Below the pieces are notes generated by a model. It did no database searches and had not been told where the DNA came from. It was given only the letters and a program-made list of their open reading frames with translations. Below are positions 1-7,533 of a stretch of 9,931 nt of DNA, piece by piece (the first letter of the stretch is position 1; every line of letters starts with the position of its first letter). The DNA is taken from contig JBBAGE010000090.1 in the NCBI GenBank assembly GCA_041655055.1, positions 1 to 9,931 on the forward strand, read 5' to 3'. The translations under genes were made by a program, and so were the position numbers. Source of the DNA: JBBAGE01 sp041655055. Lineage in GTDB: Bacteria; Pseudomonadota; Alphaproteobacteria; Rhodobacterales; Rhodobacteraceae.

Positions 1-3000
1 CAAGCGGCAAGCCCACCCATTTCGGGCGATTAGCCAGTTCATAGCGCAGCTCATAAGCGGCCTTTTGCAAGATGAACGCATCGCGCAACGCCTGCGCCAA
101 AGCGGGGTCCATCGCATGCGGGGCGCTTTGGGCGATCGCGTCGTCATAGCCGGTTTGGAATGCGCGCATCGCTGCATCATGCCACTGTCGCGCGCGCGCG
201 TTCGACAACGCGCCATCGCCGCCCAAAGATATGCGCAAATCCACCACCATCCGCGCGGCATAATCGAATGAACGCAACATCCCGGCCACATCCCGGAGCG
301 GCGAGGATTTGGCCCGGCGTTCATCCAGCGGGCGGGCGGGTTCGCCTTCGAAATCAATGATGAACAGCTCATTTTGTGCGACCAGCACCTGCCCCAGATG
401 ATAATCGCCATGAATGCGGCTGCGAATACCCGACGGCGCCATCGTGGCAAGCGCATCCGCCTGCGCCTCAAACCGCGCCCGCGCTGCTAGCACGGTTTGC
501 GCCATTTCCGCTTGTTCTGGCGCCAATTCGCGCATGGCCTGTGTCAGACGGTCGAAACTTTCGGCCAGTTCGGCCCGCAAATCCGTGCTCCAACCCGCCA
601 GATCAGCCTTGGTGATTGGCTCGGGCGCAAAGGCCGGGTCATCCGCATTGGACGCAAGCGCGCCATGCAGCGCCGCCGTGCGCGCCCCCAAAACCTGCGC
701 AAGCTGCAACGCGGGGGCAAAATCCGCCGCCTCGCCGCCCGAATGAATGGCGCGCTCATATTCCTCAAGATCGCGGCCAAGCGCGTCGGTCACATGGGTC
801 CAGGCATCGCCCTGATTGGCGACAAAGGCAAAAGCGGCAGCCAAAGTCGTGGGCGCACCCTCGGGCGGGCAATGCTCCACCCAGCCCAGCAGCGCGGGCG
901 TATGGGCGAACCCCGCCTGGGTCAAAAACCGTGCCATTTCGATATCGGGCTGAATACCGGCGCGCAAACGCCGGTAAAACTTCAAGATCAACGACGCCCC
1001 GAATGCGACCGAGGCATTGCTCTGCTCGATCGTCATCAACCGCGGCGTCCCCGGTTCCTCGATCGCGCGCAAAGCATCCGTGCCGGAAAAGCGCACCCTG
1101 CCCCCATCCGTTGCCGGCAGCTCCAGATCACCGCGCAATCCCTCCAGCCACGCCATTGCAGTGGCCTCATCGGCGGTGCCATCGATCAGCGCCCCCAGCC
1201 GGTTGGCATGGCGCAAACGCGCCAAAGTCACCGACAGCGTCGGCGCCCCAAAGACCAGATGATCTTCGCCCCAACGCGCAGCAAGCGGCATGAAATAACG
1301 TTGTTGATCAATCCCTTGCGCCAAATCGATCAGCGCCAGCACACCCCCCTTGGGCATTTCGGCCAGTGGCGTGATCCCGACCCGATCAAGCGCCCCGTCC
1401 TTGCCCGAAAACCAGCGCTGCAACGGCAGAAATTTCGGCAAGCTGTCTTCGGCAAGCTGGCGCCCCTCGCGCCCAGACAGCGCGGACATCAGCCGCCCGT
1501 CACGCGCCGTCAACGTGACGAATTCCGGCAAAACCGGCGCAACCGGCACATGCCAATGGGGTGCCGCGGTTTCATCGGCCAGAACGAACCAGTAATATCC
1601 ATAAGCCGGCAACATGAACAAATAGGGTAATTCCCCCACGGGCGGAAAAGGCGACCGATCCGTCAATTCAACCGGAACCCGCCCCGCATAAGCCGATAAA
1701 TCAATTTCCGCCGCTTGGGCCGAACGCGATAAATTAGCGACGCAAAGCACGGAAACGCCATCATATTCCCGCACATAGGCAAAAATCTTGCGATTGGCGG
1801 GATAAAGCAGCGTCATCGTGCCACGCCCAAAAACCTGATGCGCCTGCCGCACAGCCACCATCCGGCGCACCCAATTCAAAAGCGACGATCTGTCGGCCTG
1901 CTGGCTTTCAACATTCACCGCCCGATAGCCATAGATCGTATCCTGAATCAGCGGCAAATAAAGCCGCTGCGGATCGCTGCGACTAAAACCCCCGTTGCGA
2001 TCGGGGGACCATTGCATTGGTGTCCGCACGCCATCACGATCCCCAAGATAATAATTATCCCCCATCCCGATTTCATCCCCATAATAAAGAATGGGCGTGC
2101 CGGGCAGCGATAAAAGCAAAAAGTTCAAAAGCTCGATCTTCCGGCGATCATTTTGCATCAATGGCGCAAGCCGGCGCCGGATTCCCATATTGATCCTTGC
2201 ACGCTGATCACCGGCATAGGTCTGCCACAGATAATCACGCTCGCGATCCGTGACCATTTCCAGCGTCAATTCGTCATGATTGCGCAGAAATATCGCCCAT
2301 TGACAGCTATCGGGAATATCGGGCGTCTGGCGGATGATATCGCTGATCGGGTGCCGATCCTCTTGCGCCACCGCCATATAGATCCTTGGCATCAGCGGAA
2401 AATGAAAGCCCATATGGCATTCATCCCCGTCACCGAAATAGGGACGGGTATCCTCGGGCCATTGATTTGCCTCGGCCAACAGCATGCGATCCGGATAATG
2501 CGCATCAAGATCGGCGCGGATCTTTTTCAAGATTTCATGGGTTTCCGGCAGGTTTTCATTATTTGTTCCGTCCCGCTCGACCAGATAGGGAATCGCATCC
2601 AGCCGAAGCGCATCAACCCCCATATCGAGCCAATAATGCATTACACGCAGCACTTCTTGCAATACGCGTGGATTATCGAAATTTAGATCGGGTTGATGTG
2701 AATAGAAACGATGCCAATAATATTGCTTGGCCACCGCATCCCACGTCCAGTTGGAACTTTCTGTATCATTGAAAATAATTCTAGTGCCCGAAAACTTGGT
2801 GTCATCATCGCTCCAGACATAGTAATTCCGCGCCGCAGATCCCGGCCGCGCCTGTCGCGCGCGTTGAAACCACGGATGCTGATCCGAGGTATGATTGATT
2901 ACCAGTTCCGTAATCACCCGAAGGCCACGCCGATGGGCTTCAGCCACAAAACGACGAAAATCGGCTTTTGACCCGAATGCACGGTTAATCTCGCGATAAT

Positions 3001-3232
3001 CAGCGATATCATAACCATCATCACGCAAAGGCGAAACATAAAATGGCATCAGCCAGATCGCCGTGGCACCCAAACTCTGGATATAATCCATCCGCTGCAT
3101 GAAACCTGCGAAATCGCCAATGCCATCATCATTGGAATCCTGAAACGCCTTTACATGCACCTGATATATAACGGCATCCTTATACCAGTCGGTCATTGTT
3201 CGATCTATGCCGTCATTCGGCTTGGCCATCAT
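1..3232 (-). CDS. treS: Trehalose synthase-maltokinase fusion (TreS-Mak), 3' end outside the window
   Basis: A bifunctional cytoplasmic enzyme that isomerises trehalose to maltose (TreS, GH13) and then phosphorylates maltose with ATP to give maltose-1-phosphate, the GlgE substrate. About 1077 residues are visible and the frame stays open to the left edge; fusions of this type are usually near 1100 residues, so only a short tail is missing. TreS spans residues 1 to about 555: it has YQVHVKAF and DDGYDIADY early, the nucleophile D212 in LRLDAIPYL, the acid/base E254 in LLAEANQ, and D320 in RNHDEL. The 42-residue D-to-E spacing matches mycobacterial TreS. Mak follows, with QRWFSGK near residue 607, the catalytic HGDYHLGQ motif (D943) and the metal-binding IDFEGEP (D960). 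I place the start at the first ATG of an ATGATG pair because GAGGAA lies six bases upstream; position 3229 is the alternative. It overlaps the end of glgE, implying translational coupling. GC content jumps upward in the Mak half. Confidence 0.96.
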   Translation of the reverse strand, partial: MMAKPNDGIDRTMTDWYKDAVIYQVHVKAFQDSNDDGIGDFAGFMQRMDYIQSLGATAIWLMPFYVSPLRDDGYDIADYREINRAFGSKADFRRFVAEAHRRGLRVITELVINHTSDQHPWFQRARQARPGSAARNYYVWSDDDTKFSGTRIIFNDTESSNWTWDAVAKQYYWHRFYSHQPDLNFDNPRVLQEVLRVMHYWLDMGVDALRLDAIPYLVERDGTNNENLPETHEILKKIRADLDAHYPDRMLLAEANQWPEDTRPYFGDGDECHMGFHFPLMPRIYMAVAQEDRHPISDIIRQTPDIPDSCQWAIFLRNHDELTLEMVTDRERDYLWQTYAGDQRARINMGIRRRLAPLMQNDRRKIELLNFLLLSLPGTPILYYGDEIGMGDNYYLGDRDGVRTPMQWSPDRNGGFSRSDPQRLYLPLIQDTIYGYRAVNVESQQADRSSLLNWVRRMVAVRQAHQVFGRGTMTLLYPANRKIFAYVREYDGVSVLCVANLSRSAQAAEIDLSAYAGRVPVELTDRSPFPPVGELPYLFMLPAYGYYWFVLADETAAPHWHVPVAPVLPEFVTLTARDGRLMSALSGREGRQLAEDSLPKFLPLQRWFSGKDGALDRVGITPLAEMPKGGVLALIDLAQGIDQQRYFMPLAARWGEDHLVFGAPTLSVTLARLRHANRLGALIDGTADEATAMAWLEGLRGDLELPATDGGRVRFSGTDALRAIEEPGTPRLMTIEQSNASVAFGASLILKFYRRLRAGIQPDIEMARFLTQAGFAHTPALLGWVEHCPPEGAPTTLAAAFAFVANQGDAWTHVTDALGRDLEEYERAIHSGGEAADFAPALQLAQVLGARTAALHGALASNADDPAFAPEPITKADLAGWSTDLRAELAESFDRLTQAMRELAPEQAEMAQTVLAARARFEAQADALATMAPSGIRSRIHGDYHLGQVLVAQNELFIIDFEGEPARPLDERRAKSSPLRDVAGMLRSFDYAARMVVDLRISLGGDGALSNARARQWHDAAMRAFQTGYDDAIAQSAPHAMDPALAQALRDAFILQKAAYELRYELANRPKWVGLPL

Positions 3233-5217
3233 GTCAAATTCCTCGTAGGTGCGAATAATCGCCAAACGGCATAAGGCCGTGTCTGGGGATCTAGCTTCAG
3301 CCATTGAATCTTGCCATTCCAGGTGAAGCGGGTCTTGGCAATCATATCCTCAACTTCAATAGACGCATCATCCCCAAGACCAAATTCCCAAAGCGGCACT
3401 TCGAAATGACATTCCTGAACATTATGAGGATCGAGATTGACATGAAACAACAACCAACTTTCCTGCCGTTCATCCATTCGTCCATAATAGAGGATCTGAT
3501 CATTCCAGGCGTTATAAAACCGCAGATTGGTAAAATCACGCAGCGCCGGGTTTTCCGTGCGCAACGTGTTCAGAAAGCGGATATCGTCCTTGATATGGCC
3601 GGGACGATCGAAATCCCAATGGCGCAGCTGATACTTTTCGGAATCAAGATATTCCTCACGCCCGGGAATTGGGGTGCCTTCGCAAAACTCAAACCCATTA
3701 TAAATGCCGTAATTTCCCGCAAGCGTTCCCGCAAGGATCAATCTCGTTCGATAACCGGGCCGACCGCTGGTTTGAAGGAAATACGGATTGATATCCGGAG
3801 TGTTGGTGAAAAAATTCGGTCGCATGATATATTTGGCATCCGTCGTCGTCAACTCGGACAGATAATCGGTCAATTCTGCCTTGGTGTTACGCCAGGTAAA
3901 ATAGCTGTAGGATTGAGTAAAGCCCAGTTTCGCCAAATGCTTCATGACTTTTGGCCGGGTAAAGGCCTCCGAGAGGAAAATAACCTCGGGATTACTGGCA
4001 CGAATATCTGAAATCAGCCATTCCCAAAATGGAAATGGCTTGGTGTGTGGATTATCCACCCGGAATATTTTGATCCCATGGTCGATCCAAAACAAGATCA
4101 CATCACGGAGCGCCAGCCAAAGATCGGGAATGGCGTCGCCATAGAAATGAACGTTAACAATATCCTGATATTTCTTGGGCGGGTTTTCTGCATATTTGAT
4201 ACTGCCATCCGGGCGCCAATCAAACCATTCCGGGTGCTCCTTGATCCACGGATGATCGGGCGCGCATTGAATGGCGAAATCCAAGGCGATTTCAAGTCCT
4301 TGGTCCGTTGCAGCAGCAACCAATCGGTCGAAATCCCCGATCGATCCCAATTCAGGATGGATCGCCGTATGGCCGCCCTCGCTATTGCCAATTGCATAAG
4401 GACTTCCGGGATCATTAACGCCTGCGGTTAAATTGTTATTGGGGCCTTTACGGTTAATAAGACCGATAGGATGGATAGGCGGGAAATATAGAACGTCAAA
4501 GCCGAGATCGCGGACATAGTGCAGACGTTCGATAACATCATCAAAGGTTCCGTGCTGGTCCATGCCCCCCTGCGACCGGGGAAACATTTCATACCAAGCG
4601 CTAAAAGCTGCCAGGGGCCTTTCAACCGTCAAATCAAGTTCGCGTGGATATTGCGTCAGGTTTTCGCGTATTCCCGCGCGAGACATCAGGGACAGCAATT
4701 CGGCACTACGCAAAATCTCTAGCTGGTCATCTGCATTCAACGCCTTGCGCAAGTAACGTTCCAACATCTGCCGATGCGCGGGTTTGGCATGCTGATGGGC
4801 GGATTTTATCAGCAACAAACCTTCATCAATTTCCAGCCCGACATTCTGACCCGCAGCTATTCTCTTTTCAATATCCGCTTGCCATGTCGCAAATACATCG
4901 CGCCATGCAATAATCGTATATTGGGCCTTGCCCGGTGTAGTCGGCACAAATTCACCCACCCAGCGATCATTGCCCATGAAATGCATCTCATACTCTTGAA
5001 AATTGCGCTTTCCAACATCGCGAAACATCAAGTCGGCGCGGATTACGTCATGACCGTCCGAGAAAATATCGGCTGAAACTTCCATTGGATCGCCAGCGAT
5101 CGCCGCGGCTGCGAATCGCCCCGCATCTATTTCGGGCTGCACACCCTCGATCGCGATGCGCGCTTGCGCCATGCGCATAATGTTTGCCGCATCAATGCGT
5201 CGCCTGCGCCCCATCAT
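3229..5217 (-). CDS. glgE: GlgE, alpha-1,4-glucan:maltose-1-phosphate maltosyltransferase
   Basis: This GH13_3 enzyme transfers maltosyl units from alpha-maltose-1-phosphate to the non-reducing end of alpha-1,4-glucans in the cytoplasm. The 662 residues are close to Streptomyces coelicolor GlgE (about 675). Residues 1 to roughly 200 form the N-terminal domain N plus the helical insert; the catalytic barrel begins around YEMFPRS (209). Donor-site and catalytic motifs are complete: RKGPNNN (256-262), Q317 in FAIQCAPDHPW, KKY (348-350), the nucleophile D388 in FRVDNPHTKP, the acid/base E417 in FLSEAF, D475 in NTPDINPYF and K528-Y529 in SEKYQLRHW. An in-frame stop lies upstream with no other start between, so translation begins at the ATG at 5217 or the next codon (5214); no strong ribosome site is seen. 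It is first in its operon, followed by treS-mak with an ATGA overlap. Its DNA is notably AT-richer than most of the window. Confidence 0.97.
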   Translation of the reverse strand: MMGRRRRIDAANIMRMAQARIAIEGVQPEIDAGRFAAAAIAGDPMEVSADIFSDGHDVIRADLMFRDVGKRNFQEYEMHFMGNDRWVGEFVPTTPGKAQYTIIAWRDVFATWQADIEKRIAAGQNVGLEIDEGLLLIKSAHQHAKPAHRQMLERYLRKALNADDQLEILRSAELLSLMSRAGIRENLTQYPRELDLTVERPLAAFSAWYEMFPRSQGGMDQHGTFDDVIERLHYVRDLGFDVLYFPPIHPIGLINRKGPNNNLTAGVNDPGSPYAIGNSEGGHTAIHPELGSIGDFDRLVAAATDQGLEIALDFAIQCAPDHPWIKEHPEWFDWRPDGSIKYAENPPKKYQDIVNVHFYGDAIPDLWLALRDVILFWIDHGIKIFRVDNPHTKPFPFWEWLISDIRASNPEVIFLSEAFTRPKVMKHLAKLGFTQSYSYFTWRNTKAELTDYLSELTTTDAKYIMRPNFFTNTPDINPYFLQTSGRPGYRTRLILAGTLAGNYGIYNGFEFCEGTPIPGREEYLDSEKYQLRHWDFDRPGHIKDDIRFLNTLRTENPALRDFTNLRFYNAWNDQILYYGRMDERQESWLLFHVNLDPHNVQECHFEVPLWEFGLGDDASIEVEDMIAKTRFTWNGKIQWLKLDPQTRPYAVWRLFAPTRNLT
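3239..3244 (-). promoter_or_regulatory. Ribosome binding site of treS-mak inside the end of glgE
   Basis: GAGGAA on the minus strand lies six bases before the ATG at 3232 and nine before the ATG at 3229. It sits within the last codons of glgE. It supports the ATGA overlap start and suggests that ribosomes finishing glgE can begin again on treS-mak. Confidence 0.6.
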
Positions 5218-5259
5218 GACTGCCCAAAATAACTGGGGCGGGGCCGGTAATATATTGAG

Positions 5260-5271
5260 ATTTTACAAAAT
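5260..5271. repeat. Short palindrome ATTTT-AC-AAAAT upstream of glgE
   Basis: Two perfect 5-base arms around a 2-base centre, starting 43 bases upstream of the glgE ATG. The position is right for an operator or for overlap with the -10 region of the glgE promoter. On the minus strand TAAAAT lies within it, with TTGGAC upstream at a short 15-base spacing. Arms this short and A/T-only could arise by chance. Confidence 0.25.
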
Positions 5272-5279
5272 TTCGGCAT

Positions 5280-5317
5280 GGTCCAACCCCCGTGGCAGTG
5301 GCTGCGGGGTCCAACCC
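5280..5317. repeat. Direct repeat GGTCCAACCC, two copies 28 bases apart
   Basis: Identical 10-base copies occur at 5280-5289 and 5308-5317. On the minus strand they read GGGTTGGACC and lie about 65 to 100 bases upstream of the glgE start, where activator or repressor sites would be expected. Between them CCCCG (5288-5292) can pair with CGGGG (5305-5309). I do not recognise the motif as a site for a known regulator. Confidence 0.5.
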
Positions 5318-5368
5318 TGTTGATTCAATTTTGTTCCATTTTCCCCTGCTGTGACGTCGCCAAATTTG

Positions 5369-5396
5369 TTGCAATATGGCGGCGCACATGTAGGAT
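5369..5396 (+). promoter_or_regulatory. Possible promoter of the TRAP binding-protein gene
   Basis: TTGCAA (5369-5374) and TAGGAT (5391-5396) are 16 bases apart, each matching the sigma-70 consensus at four of six positions. If used, it would give a leader of about 145 bases containing the nested inverted repeat at 5441-5507. The match is modest and other promoters are possible. Confidence 0.25.
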
Positions 5397-5440
5397 TTCA
5401 CTGCTGACACGTCTTAAGGAGCATCAAAAGCCCCAGACCG

Positions 5441-5507
5441 ATTGCCAAGGTTTCGACGCAACTACAAAAAACAACCGCATACGCGTCGTCATTAACACTT
5501 TGGCAAT
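5441..5507 (+). repeat. Nested inverted repeat (possible leader stem-loop or paired operator)
   Basis: Outer arms ATTGCCAA (5441-5448) and TTGGCAAT (5500-5507) are perfect complements of 8 bases. Inside them CGACGC (5454-5459) and GCGTCG (5483-5488) form a second perfect 6-base pairing. GTT (5450-5452) can also pair with AAC (5494-5496) between the two. The apical loop is 23 bases and A-rich. The element ends 26 bases before the ribosome binding site of the solute-binding protein. It could be an mRNA leader structure or two operator half-sites. Confidence 0.5.
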
Positions 5508-5533
5508 AACAGCATGATATCAGCGCATATTCA

Positions 5534-5541
5534 GGGAGGAG
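5534..5541 (+). promoter_or_regulatory. Strong ribosome binding site deciding the TRAP binding-protein start
   Basis: GGGAGGAG ends eight bases before the ATG at 5550. This favours 5550 over the in-frame ATG at 5514, which would put twelve extra residues before the positively charged start of the signal peptide and has no ribosome site of its own. Confidence 0.8.
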
Positions 5542-5549
5542 ACGCGCTT

Positions 5550-6803
5550 ATGACCATGACAAGGAAACCGCCAAATCTGTTGGCGGCCAGTGCCGCTTTG
5601 CTTGCCACCACGGCGCTCGGCCTGCCCGCTTTTGCCGAAACCTCGGTGCCATTTGGCGCCCCGAAAGAGGCTTATATCGAGGCTCTGGCCGATATGGAGC
5701 CGGTCGAGTTCATCTTGCAATCCTTCACCGGCCCGGGGGCCACCAACAGCCGCGCGGTTGAGCTTTATGCACAGTTGATCGAGGAATATTCCGGCGGCAA
5801 GATTCAGCCGGAAATCTTCTACGCCTCGTCAATCATTGCGGGCAATGCGGCCCCCGCGGTCAAGGACGGACGGCTCAGCTATGGTATGATCATTGCCCAA
5901 TATGACCCGTCGAACATGCCGGTCGGCGCGTTGATGGTGGATCTGACGTTGGTGTCGAAAACCCCGCCGATTCTGGGGATGCTGCATTCCTGGGGCACGA
6001 TGGTTGAAACCGCCCATGCCACGCCCGAGGCGTGGGAAGAACAGCGCCGCTACGGGATCGAGCCGGGCTATCTGATCACCGGCGCCGTGCCCAGCGGCAT
6101 TTTCTGCCGCGAGCCTTTTACCTCACTCGATCAACTGCGCGGCAAGCAGGTCTCGACCGGCGGCATCGTGCATGCCCAACAGGCAGAATCGCTGGGTATG
6201 GCGGGCGTCGCCATCCAGTTTCAAGAGGTTTATGAAGGGCTTCAACGTGGCGTGATCGATTGCGCGGTGACCTCGGTCAATGTGGCCGAAGTGACCGGCA
6301 TTATCCCGATTGCTCCTTATCATATCATTGGCCAGCATACGGGCTTTTCGCAGCCAAATGTGAACTATGCCTTTGATGAAATGCTCTGGGAAGACCTGCC
6401 GCTTGCCGGTCGTCAATTGCTGTTCGATTTGCAGAAAGATTATATCGAAGAAAGCATCATGCGATCGTGGACGGTCATTCAGCAAGGCGTGAATTCGCAT
6501 TACGAGGCCGGCGGTGCGGTCATCACGATGGATGAGGCCGCCGAAGCCCGGCTTCAGGCCTATAATGATTCCGTGATCGAGGCCACGCGCAGCAACCGGT
6601 TTCTGGCCGATCCCGATGCCTTCGTTGACCGGCTGTTAGCCACGTCGGATAAATGGGAAAGCATTCTGACTGAATTGGGCTATGCCGATCTCGACCCCGG
6701 CTGGGAAGAATTTGCCACCTGGTATGAATATGGCAAGGTCGATCTTGGCCCGTTCATGGATCGCTTCTTTCAGGATGCGATGTTGCCTTATCGGCCTGAA
6801 TAA
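5550..6803 (+). CDS. TRAP transporter solute-binding protein, DctP family
   Basis: A 417-residue periplasmic binding protein that would deliver a small, probably carboxylate-bearing, solute to a TRAP permease. The start at 5550 gives a clean signal peptide: a charged TMTRK segment, a hydrophobic core, and AFA before a likely cleavage after residue 29. The mature protein shows DctP-family features: a SGGKIQPEIFY strand-turn region near residues 81-91, a variable middle, then REPFTSLDQLRGKQ (187-200) followed by the EVYEGLQRGVIDCAVTS region (226-242). The position where the family often carries a ligand-anchoring arginine just after the LxGxK segment appears to be serine (about residue 202), so the ligand may be atypical; this rests on alignment by eye. 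No DctQ or DctM gene follows; a terminator-like hairpin and unrelated genes do. The fused permease at 8899 lies on the other strand and belongs to a group normally paired with TAXI-type binding proteins, so it is not an obvious partner. Confidence 0.9.
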   Translation: MTMTRKPPNLLAASAALLATTALGLPAFAETSVPFGAPKEAYIEALADMEPVEFILQSFTGPGATNSRAVELYAQLIEEYSGGKIQPEIFYASSIIAGNAAPAVKDGRLSYGMIIAQYDPSNMPVGALMVDLTLVSKTPPILGMLHSWGTMVETAHATPEAWEEQRRYGIEPGYLITGAVPSGIFCREPFTSLDQLRGKQVSTGGIVHAQQAESLGMAGVAIQFQEVYEGLQRGVIDCAVTSVNVAEVTGIIPIAPYHIIGQHTGFSQPNVNYAFDEMLWEDLPLAGRQLLFDLQKDYIEESIMRSWTVIQQGVNSHYEAGGAVITMDEAAEARLQAYNDSVIEATRSNRFLADPDAFVDRLLATSDKWESILTELGYADLDPGWEEFATWYEYGKVDLGPFMDRFFQDAMLPYRPE

Positions 6804-6810
6804 GCGGGTT

Positions 6811-6837
6811 TCCGGGCGCTGCCTTGCCGCGCCCGGA
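6811..6837 (+). terminator. Terminator-like hairpin after the TRAP binding-protein gene
   Basis: TCCGGGCGC (6811-6819) pairs perfectly with GCGCCCGGA (6829-6837) around a 9-base loop, beginning seven bases after the stop codon and followed by CTTT. The stem is strong but the T run is short, so termination may be partial. It separates the binding protein from the downstream membrane-protein pair. Confidence 0.55.
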
Positions 6838-6903
6838 CTTTACGCTGGCACTGGCGCGGTATTGCGCTAGTCTGGCAGAAATTCCCTTGCGGCAGAGGAT
6901 TTT

Positions 6904-7533
6904 ATGCGGCCCGTTGAACAGCTTTCTCAATTCGTGCGCGATGCGCTGCTTGCCGGGCATGCGCGCGCTGACATCGGTGCGGCGCTTGCGCAGGCGGGCT
7001 GGTCCGAGCGCGAAATCGCCACCGCCCTCGACGGGTGGAGCGAGGGCGCTTTCCTGCCCCCCGTGCCGCGCCCCCGCCCGTTTGTTTCCGCGCGCGAAGC
7101 CTTGATCTATGGGGTGATGTTCATCGCGCTGGGGATGATCACCTGGCATATCGTGTCGCTTTCATTCGATCTGATCGAGCGTTGGATTCCTGAACCGGGC
7201 CGCAGCACCTATTGGTATTCGGTGCAAGGCATGCGCTGGTCGATTGCCACGCTGATCGTGTTCGTGCCACTGTTTCTAGTGCTCAACCAGCGCACCACGC
7301 GCGCTTTGCGCGCTGATCCGGGCCAGCGGCGGTCACTGGTCCGGCGCTGGTTCGGCCATGTGACGCTGTTTTTTGCCTCGATGGCGCTGCTTGGCGATCT
7401 GATCGTCGTGATCTATTCTGCACTCAGCGGCGAATTAACCCTGCGTTTCATCGCACGCGCAGGGGTTGTGGCGCTGGTCGCGGGCCTCGTGTTCTTCTAT
7501 TTCCGGCAGGAACTCGATGACCGGCCGCGTTGA
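6904..7533 (+). CDS. DUF5671-like four-helix membrane protein
   Basis: A 209-residue integral inner-membrane protein of unknown function. Residues 1-45 form a short soluble helical segment (VRDALLAGHARADIGAALAQAGWSE...) resembling the small UBA-like or helix-turn-helix-like module that precedes DUF5671 regions. A proline-rich linker (51-60) follows, then four predicted membrane helices at about 66-90, 112-128, 149-172 and 182-200, with arginine-rich loops (QRRSLVRRWFGH) between the second and third. I assign the family from overall layout and memory, not a search. AGAGGA at 6894-6899 lies four bases before the ATG. The end overlaps the next gene by 17 bases, so the two are very likely co-translated and may form one membrane complex. 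Confidence 0.8.
   Translation: MRPVEQLSQFVRDALLAGHARADIGAALAQAGWSEREIATALDGWSEGAFLPPVPRPRPFVSAREALIYGVMFIALGMITWHIVSLSFDLIERWIPEPGRSTYWYSVQGMRWSIATLIVFVPLFLVLNQRTTRALRADPGQRRSLVRRWFGHVTLFFASMALLGDLIVVIYSALSGELTLRFIARAGVVALVAGLVFFYFRQELDDRPR

Larger units (their letters stand above)
5218..5549. other. Divergent intergenic regulatory region between glgE and the TRAP binding protein
   Basis: About 330 bases with no convincing gene. It must hold the promoters of the leftward glgE operon and the rightward solute-binding protein gene. Next to glgE it has AT-rich runs, including the palindrome ATTTT-AC-AAAAT at 5260-5271 and TAAAAT on the minus strand. In the middle is a 10-bp direct repeat (5280-5317). 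Toward the binding protein is a nested inverted repeat (5441-5507). An AAGGAG at 5415-5420 looks like a ribosome site but no start codon follows at a useful distance. A 79-codon open frame at 5278-5517 lacks a ribosome site and resembles no protein I know, so I do not call it. Confidence 0.6.

Noticed and set aside
497..1630. Long plus-strand open frame of 377 codons
   Set aside because: It lies antisense to the maltokinase half of TreS-Mak, which has intact catalytic motifs. Its arginine-, proline- and glutamine-rich product is typical of a shadow frame in GC-rich DNA.
3304..4011. Plus-strand open frame of 235 codons antisense to glgE
   Set aside because: glgE is complete with all catalytic residues on the other strand. 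The antisense product shows no recognisable motif and has no convincing ribosome site.
5501..5513. Possible sigma-54 promoter (TGGCA followed by GC)
   Set aside because: The spacing between the GG and GC elements is eight bases where ten is required. A similar candidate near 6850-6871 is also off by one base.
5278..5517. 79-codon open frame in the intergenic region
   Set aside because: No ribosome site before its ATG, no recognisable protein features, and it covers the repeats and likely promoter elements.
5514..5549. Earlier ATG at 5514 as the start of the TRAP binding protein
   Set aside because: It would add twelve residues in front of the signal peptide and lacks a ribosome site, while GGGAGGAG is well placed for the ATG at 5550.
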